Below, one piece after another: positions 6,853 to 13,916 of a stretch of DNA of 14,085 nt. Made by a program: the position numbers and the translations under genes. Origin of the DNA: CAYGZA01 sp964354135 (GTDB lineage Bacteria > Planctomycetota > Planctomycetia > Pirellulales > Thermoguttaceae); NCBI GenBank assembly GCA_964354135.1, contig CAYGZA010000174.1, forward strand, positions 1-14,085, written 5' to 3'. The notes under the pieces are model-generated. The model did no database searches. It was not told the DNA's origin and worked only from the letters and a program-made list of their open reading frames with translations. Within the stretch, counting starts at the first letter, position 1; each line of letters opens with the position of its first letter.

Positions 6853-8070
6853 ATGACTATGACTCCCAAAGAGCGGATGCTGATCGCGCTGGACGGCGGC
6901 GTGCCGGACCGGCTTCCGGTGACCACGCATTTTCTCATGCCGCATTTCTTGAACGTGAGCATGGGGGGCATGTCGGAGGCGGAGTTCTTCGACGCCTGCG
7001 GCTGGGACCCGATCACGTATACCGTGCCACACCGCCCCGACCCGGCCCGCGGCGAGTACTACGACCCGGACCAGGGGGAGCCGGGCTTCCTGGAGAGCCG
7101 GCGGATCGCGACCGACGCTTGGCGCGTGCAGTGCGAGGCGATCCCCGGGCAGAAGCGGCCGACGACCCGCTACCGTTTCGTCACGCCCAAGGGCGCGCTG
7201 AGCATGGTCCTCCAGTCCGATCCGTTCACGGCCTGGGTGGTCGAGCCGCTGGTGAAACAGAAGCGCGACATCGACCTGATCGGCCAATACGTCACCGCCC
7301 CAAAGTGCGACGTGGCCGCGGTGAATCGGACTGCCGAGGCGTTCGGCCAGGGGGGGCTCGTGCGCGGCTACATCTGCTGCTTCGATGTTTTCGGCCAGCC
7401 CGGCACCTGGCAGGACGCCACCTGCCTGGTCGGCGTCGAACGGCTGATCATCGAGGCGCACGACGACCCGGCCTGGGTCCACGAGCTCTTGGGCATCCTG
7501 TTCCGGCGGAAGAAGGCGTTTGTCGAGTCGCTGGCCGGGGCCCGGTACGACGTCCTTGAGCTCGGCGGGGGCGGGGCTTCTTCGACCGTGATCTCGCCGC
7601 GGCTCTTCGACGAGTTCGTGGCCCCGTACGACGCCGAGCTGATTGCCCTGGCGCACCGCGCCGGCCAGCGGATCTCGTATCACACCTGCGGCGGCATGAT
7701 GCCGATCCTGCAAAACATCGCAGCGATGCGCCCGAATGCGATGGAAACCTTCACCCCGCCGGGCATGGGCGGCGACGCCGACCTGGCCGAGGCCCGGCGG
7801 CGGATCCCGGCGGGCGTCTGCATGATCGGCGGGTTCGACCAGTGGCACTTTTTCAACGGTTGTTCGGTGGACCAGACCCGGGCCGAGGTCCGGCGCTGTT
7901 TCGAGGCGGCGGGCCGAAACGGCGCGTACATCCTCTGCCCCTCCGACAACTTCTTCGAGGCGGAGCCGGAGCTTGTCAAGGCCTTCGCCGACGAGGCCCA
8001 CAAGTGCGTCTACCCAACCCCCCCCGAAACCGAACCACGATCATGCCGCTTGAGTCGATCGATCGCCTGA
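6853..8070 (+). CDS. Uroporphyrinogen-decarboxylase-superfamily protein (MtaA/CmuA-like methyltransferase type)
   Basis: This 405-residue protein has the URO-D superfamily start (MTPKERMLIALDGGVPDRLPV) and TIM-barrel pattern, but not the substrate-binding features of heme-pathway HemE. It has HTCG at 277-280, matching the zinc HxC motif of corrinoid-methyltransferase relatives such as MtaA, and Cys362 in ILCPSDNF as a candidate third ligand. Such proteins move methyl groups between methylated substrates, corrinoid proteins and acceptors. No corrinoid-binding partner is encoded in this window. In a sugar operon it could demethylate a methylated sugar or have a different, undescribed role. The conserved protein seems to end near HKCVY (about residue 387). 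The last 18 residues lie across a C8 run and overlap the next gene by 28 bases. Its ribosome-binding site is poor (see the mini-ORFs before it). Confidence 0.82.
   Translation: MTMTPKERMLIALDGGVPDRLPVTTHFLMPHFLNVSMGGMSEAEFFDACGWDPITYTVPHRPDPARGEYYDPDQGEPGFLESRRIATDAWRVQCEAIPGQKRPTTRYRFVTPKGALSMVLQSDPFTAWVVEPLVKQKRDIDLIGQYVTAPKCDVAAVNRTAEAFGQGGLVRGYICCFDVFGQPGTWQDATCLVGVERLIIEAHDDPAWVHELLGILFRRKKAFVESLAGARYDVLELGGGGASSTVISPRLFDEFVAPYDAELIALAHRAGQRISYHTCGGMMPILQNIAAMRPNAMETFTPPGMGGDADLAEARRRIPAGVCMIGGFDQWHFFNGCSVDQTRAEVRRCFEAAGRNGAYILCPSDNFFEAEPELVKAFADEAHKCVYPTPPETEPRSCRLSRSIA
8018..8025 (+). repeat. C8 homopolymer at the URO-D-like/aldolase-like junction
   Basis: Eight consecutive C residues fall in codons ACC CCC CCC near the end of the URO-D-like gene. 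The aldolase-like frame is open across this point, so slipping back one base, or gaining one C, would continue straight into the aldolase-like start as one fused protein. It may also be a sequencing or assembly weak spot. Confidence 0.6.
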
Positions 8071-8933
8071 CGCTTGGCTGCCGCGAGGGCGGTTATGCCC
8101 TCGGCTACTTCGAGAGCTGGAACCTGGAGTCGCTCCAAGGCGTGTTGGACGCCGCCGAAGCGACGCGGTCGCCGGCGATCCTCGGCTTCAACGGCGAGTT
8201 CCTCAGCCGCGACGGCCGGCTTGCCGCCGAACGATTGGTGCTGTACGGGGCGACGGGAAAGGCGGCTGCGGAGTCTTCGCGGGTGCCTTGCGGGCTGATC
8301 TTCAATGAATGCCCTAACGATGCGTGGACTCTGGACGCGGCCGAGGCCGGGTTCAACCTGGTGATGCCCTCCGACCCGCACGCATCGTACGACGATTACG
8401 TCCGCCGCGTGCAACGGATCGTCCGGCACTGCCATCAGCGCCACGTCGCGGTGGAAGCCGAGCTCGGCGAGCTGCCTTGCGGCGCGTCGGGGCGCGTGGA
8501 AGGCACCGGACAGCTCACCGATCCGGCGCTGGCCGAGCGGTTCGTGCGAGAGACGGGCGTGGACCTCCTGGCCGTCAGCGTCGGGAACGTGCACGTCCAC
8601 GTCGGCGGCGCGCAGGACTTGGACTTGGACCGCTTGGCCGCCATCCGCGATCGAGTCCAAGTTCCTTTGGTGCTCCACGGCGGGACCGGCATCGCAGCCC
8701 GATCACTCAGGGAAGCGATCCGCCTCGGCGTGGCCAAAGTGAACTACGGGACGTACCTCAAGCAGAGATACTTGAAGGCAGTGCGAGCGGTGCTGGCGGA
8801 GGATGCGGGCAATCCGCACGAGGTGCTGGGGCTGGGCGGCCCGGGCGACGTGATGGTCGCCGGCCGGCTCGCCGTGCGCGATGCGGTGCTCGAGCGGATC
8901 GAGGTGTTGGGTTGCTGCGGGAGGGCCTGGTGA
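8043..8933 (+). CDS. Class II (fructose-bisphosphate/tagatose type) aldolase-like protein with altered active site
   Basis: The 296-residue protein has the normal family length and follows class II ketose-bisphosphate aldolases from end to end: YALGYFESWNLESLQGVL (18-35), AGFNLVMPSD (102-111), VEAELGELPCG (137-147), AVSVGNVH (177-184, zinc His184), LVLHGGTGI (209-217, zinc His212) and GVAKVNYGT (229-237). The key HLDHG motif, which supplies the catalytic Asp and first zinc His, is replaced by IFNEC (86-90): Asn88 for Asp and Glu89 for His. It may therefore lack aldolase activity, use another metal arrangement or catalyse a different reaction. ATG 8043 is chosen because it gives the expected N-terminus. 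No ribosome-binding site precedes it, and it overlaps the upstream gene by 28 bases, so translation is probably coupled. It is followed by the kinase with a TGATG overlap. Confidence 0.85.
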   Translation: MPLESIDRLTLGCREGGYALGYFESWNLESLQGVLDAAEATRSPAILGFNGEFLSRDGRLAAERLVLYGATGKAAAESSRVPCGLIFNECPNDAWTLDAAEAGFNLVMPSDPHASYDDYVRRVQRIVRHCHQRHVAVEAELGELPCGASGRVEGTGQLTDPALAERFVRETGVDLLAVSVGNVHVHVGGAQDLDLDRLAAIRDRVQVPLVLHGGTGIAARSLREAIRLGVAKVNYGTYLKQRYLKAVRAVLAEDAGNPHEVLGLGGPGDVMVAGRLAVRDAVLERIEVLGCCGRAW

Positions 8934-9865
8934 TGGCGGTCGTAGGGTGCGCGGGAATCCTGGTGGCCGATACGTTCTGTGGGCCGATGAAGCGGCTCCC
9001 GCTCGAAGGCGAGCTGCTGGCGATCGACGAGATGCCCTCCAAGGCCGGCGGCTGTGCGGCCAACGTGGCCATCGACCTCGCCAAGCAGGGAATTGCCGCC
9101 GAGGTCTGCGGCTGTGTCGGCGCCGATCCGTCGGCGGAGGTGCTCCTGCAAAGCCTCCAAGCGGCGGGCGTGGGCTGCGATCAGGTTCATCGACTCGACT
9201 TGCACCCAACCAGCAAGACGGTGATCTTGCTGGTCGAAGGGCAGGACCGGCGATACATCCACGTCTTCGGAGCCAATGCAGGGTTCGACGTCCGGCGAAT
9301 CCGACACGACTGGATCGACCGTCTCAAGGTGTTCTACCTGGGCGGGCTGTTCGCCATGCCCGCCGTTCGCACCGATGAGCTGGCCGAGCTGCTTGCCTAC
9401 TGCCGGCAGCGTGGAGTCGTGACCGTGGTCGACGTCGTCGTGCCCCAGGATTACTCGGGGATGAAGGGGCTCGGGCCGCTCCTGCCGCACATCGACTACT
9501 TCATCCCCAACGACGACGAGGCGCGGCGCCTGACGGGCGTTGCCGACCCTCCGCACCAGGTGGAGGCGCTGCTGCGCCAGGGGGCTCGAACCGTAATCGT
9601 CACCTGCGGTGCCGAGGGGTCGCTCGCCGCCCGCGGGCGCGACCGCTGGCAGGCCGAAGCGTACCCGGTCCGTTGCATCGATCCCTCGGGATCGGGCGAC
9701 GCCTTCGCCGCCGGCATCGTCACCGGGATCGTGCGCGGGTGGGACATGCCCCAGACCCTCCGGTACGCCGCCGCGTTGGGCGCATCGGCAACCACGGCCA
9801 TCGGCACGACCGACGGTGTGCTCACCGCCGAGCAAGCGCGGGCTTTCCTCGCCGAACGTCCGTAA
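8933..9865 (+). CDS. PfkB-family carbohydrate kinase
   Basis: This is a 310-residue ribokinase/PfkB protein, normal for the family. The N-terminal signature GGCAANVAIDLAKQG is at 39-53. The NxxE motif that helps bind magnesium is PNDDEA (192-197). The C-terminal signature DPSGSGDAFAAG (250-261) forms the anion hole, with Asp256 the catalytic base. It transfers phosphate from ATP to a sugar or sugar phosphate in the cytoplasm; the sequence alone does not tell which. The start ATG overlaps the aldolase-like stop as TGATG, with GGGAGG 7 bases upstream inside that gene. Being fused in translation to the aldolase-like gene, it probably makes the phosphorylated substrate handled by that protein, as in FruK/FbaA, TagatoseK/GatY or IolC/IolJ pairs. 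Confidence 0.9.
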   Translation: MAVVGCAGILVADTFCGPMKRLPLEGELLAIDEMPSKAGGCAANVAIDLAKQGIAAEVCGCVGADPSAEVLLQSLQAAGVGCDQVHRLDLHPTSKTVILLVEGQDRRYIHVFGANAGFDVRRIRHDWIDRLKVFYLGGLFAMPAVRTDELAELLAYCRQRGVVTVVDVVVPQDYSGMKGLGPLLPHIDYFIPNDDEARRLTGVADPPHQVEALLRQGARTVIVTCGAEGSLAARGRDRWQAEAYPVRCIDPSGSGDAFAAGIVTGIVRGWDMPQTLRYAAALGASATTAIGTTDGVLTAEQARAFLAERP

Positions 9866-9895
9866 AGGGTCAGCCGTTTCGAGAAGGAGAGGGAC

Positions 9896-11164
9896 ATGCG
9901 CGTCGAGATGAAAATGCCCGACCTGGCAACGACCGAATCGGAGATCCGGATCGTCCGATGGATCGTCCAGCCGGGCCAGAAGGTCGATCGCGGCGGGCCG
10001 CTGGTGGAGGTCGAGACCGACAAGGCCACCATGGAGGTCGAATCGGTCGTCAGCGGCGTGCTCTCCGAGGTGCGATCCCAGGTCGACGAGTCGGTCTCGG
10101 TGGGCGACGTGATCGCGGTGCTGGAAGTCGAAGGAGCGTCCCCGGGGGGCGTTTCCGCAGGGCCCGTGCCAGCTTCCGCGGCGGCAGCCTCGGCCGCCGC
10201 GGCCGCGCGGTACGATACGCAGTTCTTGCTGGACCTCTACGAGCGCATGGTTCGGATCCGGCAGTTTGAGGACGGCGTCAAGTTCCTCTTCCTCGAGGGG
10301 ACCATGCCGGGCACGATCCACCAGTGCCAGGGCCAGGAGGCGACCGCCGTGGGCGTGTGCGCGGCCCTGCGGAGCGACGATTTCATCACCTCGACCTTCC
10401 GCGGCCACGGGCACGCCCTGGCCAAGGGCTTGAGCGTGCAGGAGCTGCTCGACGAGCTGTTCGGAGCCACCACCGGCTGCTGCAAGGGCAAAGGCGGGAG
10501 CATGCACGTGGGCAACATGGCCAAGGGGATGATTCCGGGCATCGCCATCGTCGGCGGAGGCATCCCGGTGGCCGCCGGCATGGCGCTGGCGTTCAAGATG
10601 CAAAAGAGCGGCCGGATCGTCGCCTGCTTCTTCGGCGACGGCGCGGTGGCGGAGGGGGCGTTCCACGAAGGCGTGAACATGGCCGCCATCTGGGGCCTGC
10701 CGGTGATCTTCGCCTGCGAGAACAACCTCTACGGCGCGAGCACCCACGTGTCGAAGGTCATGCGCGACGCCAACATCGCCCGGCGTGCGGCCTGCTACGG
10801 CATCCGCGGTCAGCAGGTCGACGGCAACGACGTGCTGGCGGTTTACGAGGCGGCCAAGACGGCTGCCGAGGAGTGCCGGGCAGGAGCGGGGCCGGTGCTC
10901 CTGGAACTCTTGACCTATCGCCAAGTAGGTCACTCCCGGCGCGACCCTTGCCACTACCAGCCGAAGGAGGAGCGCGAGGCGTGGGCCGCCCGAGACCCCA
11001 TCGAACGATTCGGCCAGGTGCTTGCGAGCCGGGGGATCGTCGACAACGCGGGCTTAGAAGCAATCAAGGCCCGCGTCCTCGATCAGTTCAACCGGGCGGT
11101 CGAAAACGCGCGGCGAGCGCCGCTGCCGAGCGTGCAGGAACTGACCACCGACGTATTCGCATGA
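9896..11164 (+). CDS. 2-oxoacid dehydrogenase E1 alpha subunit with fused N-terminal lipoyl domain
   Basis: The 422-residue protein has two parts. Residues 1-80 form a lipoyl domain with the ETDKATMEVES motif (40-50) and modifiable Lys43. An Ala/Pro/Gly-rich linker spans about 80-105. From Tyr106 on it is a thiamine-diphosphate E1 alpha: RGHGHALAKG (169-178), CKGKGGSMH (196-204), VGGGIPVA (219-226) and the ThDP/Mg motif from GDGA (247-250) to ENN (275-277). The E1 part resembles acetoin dehydrogenase AcoA and pyruvate dehydrogenase E1 alpha. It decarboxylates a 2-oxoacid (or cleaves acetoin) and passes the acyl group to a lipoyl group. Normally the lipoyl domain is on E2; here it is in cis on E1 alpha, and neither E2 nor E3 is present nearby. 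AAGGAG lies 6 bases before the ATG. E1 beta follows after 90 bases. Confidence 0.9.
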   Translation: MRVEMKMPDLATTESEIRIVRWIVQPGQKVDRGGPLVEVETDKATMEVESVVSGVLSEVRSQVDESVSVGDVIAVLEVEGASPGGVSAGPVPASAAAASAAAAARYDTQFLLDLYERMVRIRQFEDGVKFLFLEGTMPGTIHQCQGQEATAVGVCAALRSDDFITSTFRGHGHALAKGLSVQELLDELFGATTGCCKGKGGSMHVGNMAKGMIPGIAIVGGGIPVAAGMALAFKMQKSGRIVACFFGDGAVAEGAFHEGVNMAAIWGLPVIFACENNLYGASTHVSKVMRDANIARRAACYGIRGQQVDGNDVLAVYEAAKTAAEECRAGAGPVLLELLTYRQVGHSRRDPCHYQPKEEREAWAARDPIERFGQVLASRGIVDNAGLEAIKARVLDQFNRAVENARRAPLPSVQELTTDVFA

Positions 11165-11211
11165 AGCAAATGACCGTGCGCCCTCCCGGAATCCTGAAAG
11201 ATCGAGGTCGC

Positions 11212-11230
11212 GTCAGGCTGGAAGCCTGAC
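11212..11230. repeat. Short hairpin repeat between E1 alpha and E1 beta
   Basis: GTCAGGCT (11212-11219) pairs perfectly with AGCCTGAC (11223-11230) around a GGA loop, and CTAC follows on the right. I recall this unit as a very frequent intergenic element in planctomycetes and related bacteria; this is from memory, not a search. It lies inside the operon and has no T-run, so it is unlikely to be a full terminator but could set the E1 alpha:E1 beta mRNA ratio. Confidence 0.6.
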
Positions 11231-11254
11231 CTACGGCAGAGAAATGGAGAAACG

Positions 11255-12274
11255 ATGACCAAACGCCTGGGGATCGCCGAAGCGCTGCGCGAGGCCATTG
11301 CTGAGGAAATGGAGCGCGATCCGCGCGTGTTCTGCATCGGGGAAGACATCGCGGTGCCGGGCGGGTGGGGCGGCGCGTTCACCGTGACCCTGGGGCTGGA
11401 ACAGAGATTCCCCGATCGCATGATCAACACCCCCATCGCGGAACTCGGCTTCTTCGGCGTCGCCTGCGGCGCGGCGATGATGGGCCTGCGGCCGATCGCC
11501 GACGTCCAATACGGCGACTTCCTGCTACTGGCCTTCGATCAGATCGTCAACAACGTCGCCAAGATGCGCTACATGTCGGGCGGGCAGGTCAAGGTGCCGC
11601 TGGTCATGCGGGCCCCGGTCGGCGCGACCGGCCGCGGCAGCCAGCACGCCCAGAGCCTCGAGCGCTACTTCACGGGAGTGCCGGGCCTCAAGGTCGTCGC
11701 CGTCTCCAATGCCTACGACGCCAAGGGCATCCTCAAGGCCGCGGTCCGCGACGACAACCCCGTGATGATCTTCGAGCACAAGCTCCTTTACGGCTCCAAG
11801 GGCGTGCGGGCCGAGAGCGGCGCGGTCGATGCCACCAGCGACATCCCCGAAGGCGACTACACCGTGCCGCTGGACCGGGCCGCCGTGCGCCGCGAAGGTG
11901 CCGACGTGACGATCCTCGGCTGGCTCCTCATGCTCCACTACTCGGTCCAGGCCGCCCGGCAGCTCGACGCCGAGGGCATCGGCGCCGAGGTGATCGACCT
12001 GAGGAGCCTTTCTCCGATCGACTACGACACCGTCGGCGCGTCGGTGCGGAAGACAGGCCGCGTGGTGATCGTCGAAGAGGGGCCCAAGACCGGATCGGTC
12101 AGCGCGGAGATTGCCTCCGGCATCATGGAGCGGTTCGGCGAATACCTCCGCTGTCCGATCCGGCGGGTGGCCTCGGCCGACGTGCCCGTGCCCTTCACGC
12201 CGGTCCTCGAAAACGCCTACCGCCCCGACGTGCCCCGGATCGTCGACGCCGCAAGAGAGGTCATGCAGTTCTGA
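11255..12274 (+). CDS. 2-oxoacid dehydrogenase E1 beta subunit
   Basis: This 339-residue protein is the normal partner of the preceding E1 alpha. It shows the transketolase-type pyrimidine-binding domain, with INTPIAELGF (57-66) holding the Glu63 that activates thiamine diphosphate, then GDFLLLAFDQIVNN, an ATGRGSQHAQSLE segment and a C-terminal domain with VIDLRSLSPID and VIVEEG. These match PdhB/AcoB-type proteins. Alpha and beta form an alpha2beta2 enzyme with the active sites at their interface. There is no lipoyl domain here; in some alphaproteobacteria the extra lipoyl domain is on E1 beta instead. GGAG lies 5 bases before the ATG. Substrate (pyruvate, branched 2-oxoacid or acetoin) cannot be decided from the sequence. 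Confidence 0.92.
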   Translation: MTKRLGIAEALREAIAEEMERDPRVFCIGEDIAVPGGWGGAFTVTLGLEQRFPDRMINTPIAELGFFGVACGAAMMGLRPIADVQYGDFLLLAFDQIVNNVAKMRYMSGGQVKVPLVMRAPVGATGRGSQHAQSLERYFTGVPGLKVVAVSNAYDAKGILKAAVRDDNPVMIFEHKLLYGSKGVRAESGAVDATSDIPEGDYTVPLDRAAVRREGADVTILGWLLMLHYSVQAARQLDAEGIGAEVIDLRSLSPIDYDTVGASVRKTGRVVIVEEGPKTGSVSAEIASGIMERFGEYLRCPIRRVASADVPVPFTPVLENAYRPDVPRIVDAAREVMQF

Positions 12275-12295
12275 GCCGATCATGAGGACACTTCC

Positions 12296-13657
12296 ATGAA
12301 GTCCGTCGGGCGCGATTCTTCAGGGCACGGGGCGGTCATTCGCGGGGCCGTCGTCGCGGCCCTCGGAGGATTCCTCCTCGGCTTCGATACCGTGGTCATC
12401 TCCGGCGCCAACGACGCCCTCCAGAAGGTGTTCGCCCTGGACTCGTTCTGGCTCGGCTTTACGGTGGCCGTGGCGATGATCGGCACGATCGCCGGGGCGG
12501 TGGTCATCGGCAAACCGGCCGACGTCTTCGGCCGCAAGAAGGCCCTCTTCGCGCTGGCCATCTGTTACTTCGTCTCCGCGGTCGGCTGCGGCCTGGCGCG
12601 AGACTGGTGGGAGTTCTTGGCTGCCCGGTTCGTTGGGGGGCTGGCTATCGGCGGGGCGTCGGTCGTGTCGCCGATGTACATCGCGGAGATCTCGCCCCCG
12701 CACCTCCGTGGACGGCTCGTCACCGTGAGCCAGCTCAACCTGGTGATCGGCATCCTGCTCTGCTACGTGTCGAACTACGTGGTTGCGCGGTGCGTCGACT
12801 TCGACGTGGCCTGGCGATGGATGCTCGGACTGGCGGCATTTCCCTCGGCAGTCTTCTTCCTCTTGATTTTCGGAATTCCAGAGAGCCCCCGCTGGCTGGT
12901 GAAGATCGCGCGGCCGGCCGACGCAAGAAGGTCGCTCCAGCAGCTCGGCGAAGAAAACGTCGATCGCGAGCTGGCCGCGATCCAGGCGTCGCTGGCCGAT
13001 CGGCCGGGCCGCTTGCAGGATCGGCTGTTTCAGCGGGCCTATCGGCGCTCGGTGTTGCTGGCGTCGGCGGTGGCCGTGTTCAATCAGCTCACCGGCATCA
13101 ATGCCATTCTCTATTACGCCCCGAAGATTTTCGGCATGGCCGGCGCGGCCCGCGATTCCGCCTTGCTCCAGTCCGTCGCCATCGGCGGGACGATTCTGTT
13201 GTTCACGATTGCCGCCATGTTCGTCATCGACCGGTTCGGCCGCCGCGTTCTCATGCTCGTCGGATCGGCGGGCATGGCGGCGTGCCTGGCCTTGGTTGCC
13301 CTGGAGTTCTCGGGCAGCCCCGACGCTCGCAGGCCCTTGTTCCTCCTCGGCGCCCTCCTGTGCCATATCGCGTTCTTCGCCTTCTCCCAGGGCTCGGTGA
13401 TTTGGGTGTTCATCTCCGAGATCTTCCCCAACGCGGTCCGCGCCAAGGGCCAGGCCTTGGGCTGGTTCATCCACTGGGTCATGGCGGCCACCGTCACCTG
13501 GACGTTCCCGGTCATCGCCGAGGCCTCCTGCGCCGGCGCGTTCGGCTTCTTTGCGGCGATGATGGTCGTGCAGCTTCTGTTCGCCTGGAAGATTATGCCC
13601 GAGACCAACGGCGGCGCCCTGGAAGACATCGAGAAACGACTGGCCAACCAGCCCTAG
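12296..13657 (+). CDS. Sugar-porter family MFS transporter
   Basis: The 453-residue protein has the length and twelve hydrophobic segments of a sugar/proton symporter. Family marks are GFDTVVISGA (TM1), GKPADVFGRKKAL (loop 2-3), PMYIAEISPPHLRGR (TM4-5), PESPRWL before the central loop, FNQLTGINAILYYAPKIF (TM7), DRFGRRVL (loop 8-9), SEIFPNAVRAKGQA and the terminal PETNGGALEDIEK. Members such as XylE, GalP, AraE and IolT import monosaccharides or inositol across the inner membrane with protons. It probably brings in the product of the exported enzymes at the other end of the operon. GAGGA lies 7 bases before the ATG, 21 bases after the E1 beta stop. As last gene it suggests the transcript ends near 13660-13700. 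The specific sugar is unknown. Confidence 0.93.
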   Translation: MKSVGRDSSGHGAVIRGAVVAALGGFLLGFDTVVISGANDALQKVFALDSFWLGFTVAVAMIGTIAGAVVIGKPADVFGRKKALFALAICYFVSAVGCGLARDWWEFLAARFVGGLAIGGASVVSPMYIAEISPPHLRGRLVTVSQLNLVIGILLCYVSNYVVARCVDFDVAWRWMLGLAAFPSAVFFLLIFGIPESPRWLVKIARPADARRSLQQLGEENVDRELAAIQASLADRPGRLQDRLFQRAYRRSVLLASAVAVFNQLTGINAILYYAPKIFGMAGAARDSALLQSVAIGGTILLFTIAAMFVIDRFGRRVLMLVGSAGMAACLALVALEFSGSPDARRPLFLLGALLCHIAFFAFSQGSVIWVFISEIFPNAVRAKGQALGWFIHWVMAATVTWTFPVIAEASCAGAFGFFAAMMVVQLLFAWKIMPETNGGALEDIEKRLANQP

Positions 13658-13662
13658 CAGCC

Positions 13663-13694
13663 GTTGGCCGACAGGGTCGGGGCCGAAGCAACGG
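13663..13694 (+). terminator. Weak imperfect hairpin after the transporter gene
   Basis: CGTTG (13663-13667) can pair with CAACG (13690-13694), enclosing GCCGAC and GTCGGGGC, which pair imperfectly. It lies just past the last operon stop, where a terminator is expected. No T-run follows and part of it overlaps the decayed transposase, so the call is tentative. Confidence 0.2.
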
Positions 13695-13916
13695 CAGCAG
13701 ACCGAGCAACCGCTTCGTGGTCAGTATCAGCCGCTCAATCACCGCCAGGCTGCCGTACTTGCCGACGGCGCCGAATCGGGGGCGGATGCCCCTACGTTGG
13801 CACCAAGCCTTGAACCCGTCGCACCAGAATTGCCGTCCGTGATCGCACACCAGGTAGCGCGGCACGGCCTTGGCCGAGGTGATTTCCACCCTCAGCCAGA
13901 TCGTCCCTGCGTCCTT
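13690..13916 (-). pseudogene. Fragment of a DDE (rve) integrase/transposase catalytic core
   Basis: The minus-strand frame opens after a TGA at 13919-13917. It reads PRYLVCDHGRQFWCDGF, then AWCQRRGIRPRFGAVGKYG, then SLAVIERLILTTKR. This is the second half of a retroviral-type integrase core. The Asp in CDHG and the Glu in VIER are separated by exactly 35 residues, the DD(35)E spacing of IS3/IS481-like transposases. The first catalytic Asp, the N-terminal DNA-binding part and the normal C-terminus are missing. After ERLILTTKR the reading frame turns into the opposite strand of the transporter gene's end. No terminal inverted repeats are visible. It is a dead remnant; only a GTG at 13889 could serve as start. 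It marks past insertion-sequence activity at the operon's 3' edge. Confidence 0.75.

Noticed and set aside
8744..10954. Minus-strand open frame of 736 codons opposite the kinase and E1 alpha genes
   Set aside because: It spans several well-supported plus-strand genes and has low-complexity composition; typical antisense frame of GC-rich DNA.
11161..11229. 22-codon ORF starting in ATGA overlap with the E1 alpha stop
   Set aside because: Its 3' end is simply the hairpin repeat read as codons, there is no ribosome-binding site, and the product has no recognisable features.
12320..13474. Long minus-strand frame opposite the transporter
   Set aside because: Hydrophilic, low-complexity translation opposite a clear twelve-segment sugar porter; an antisense shadow.
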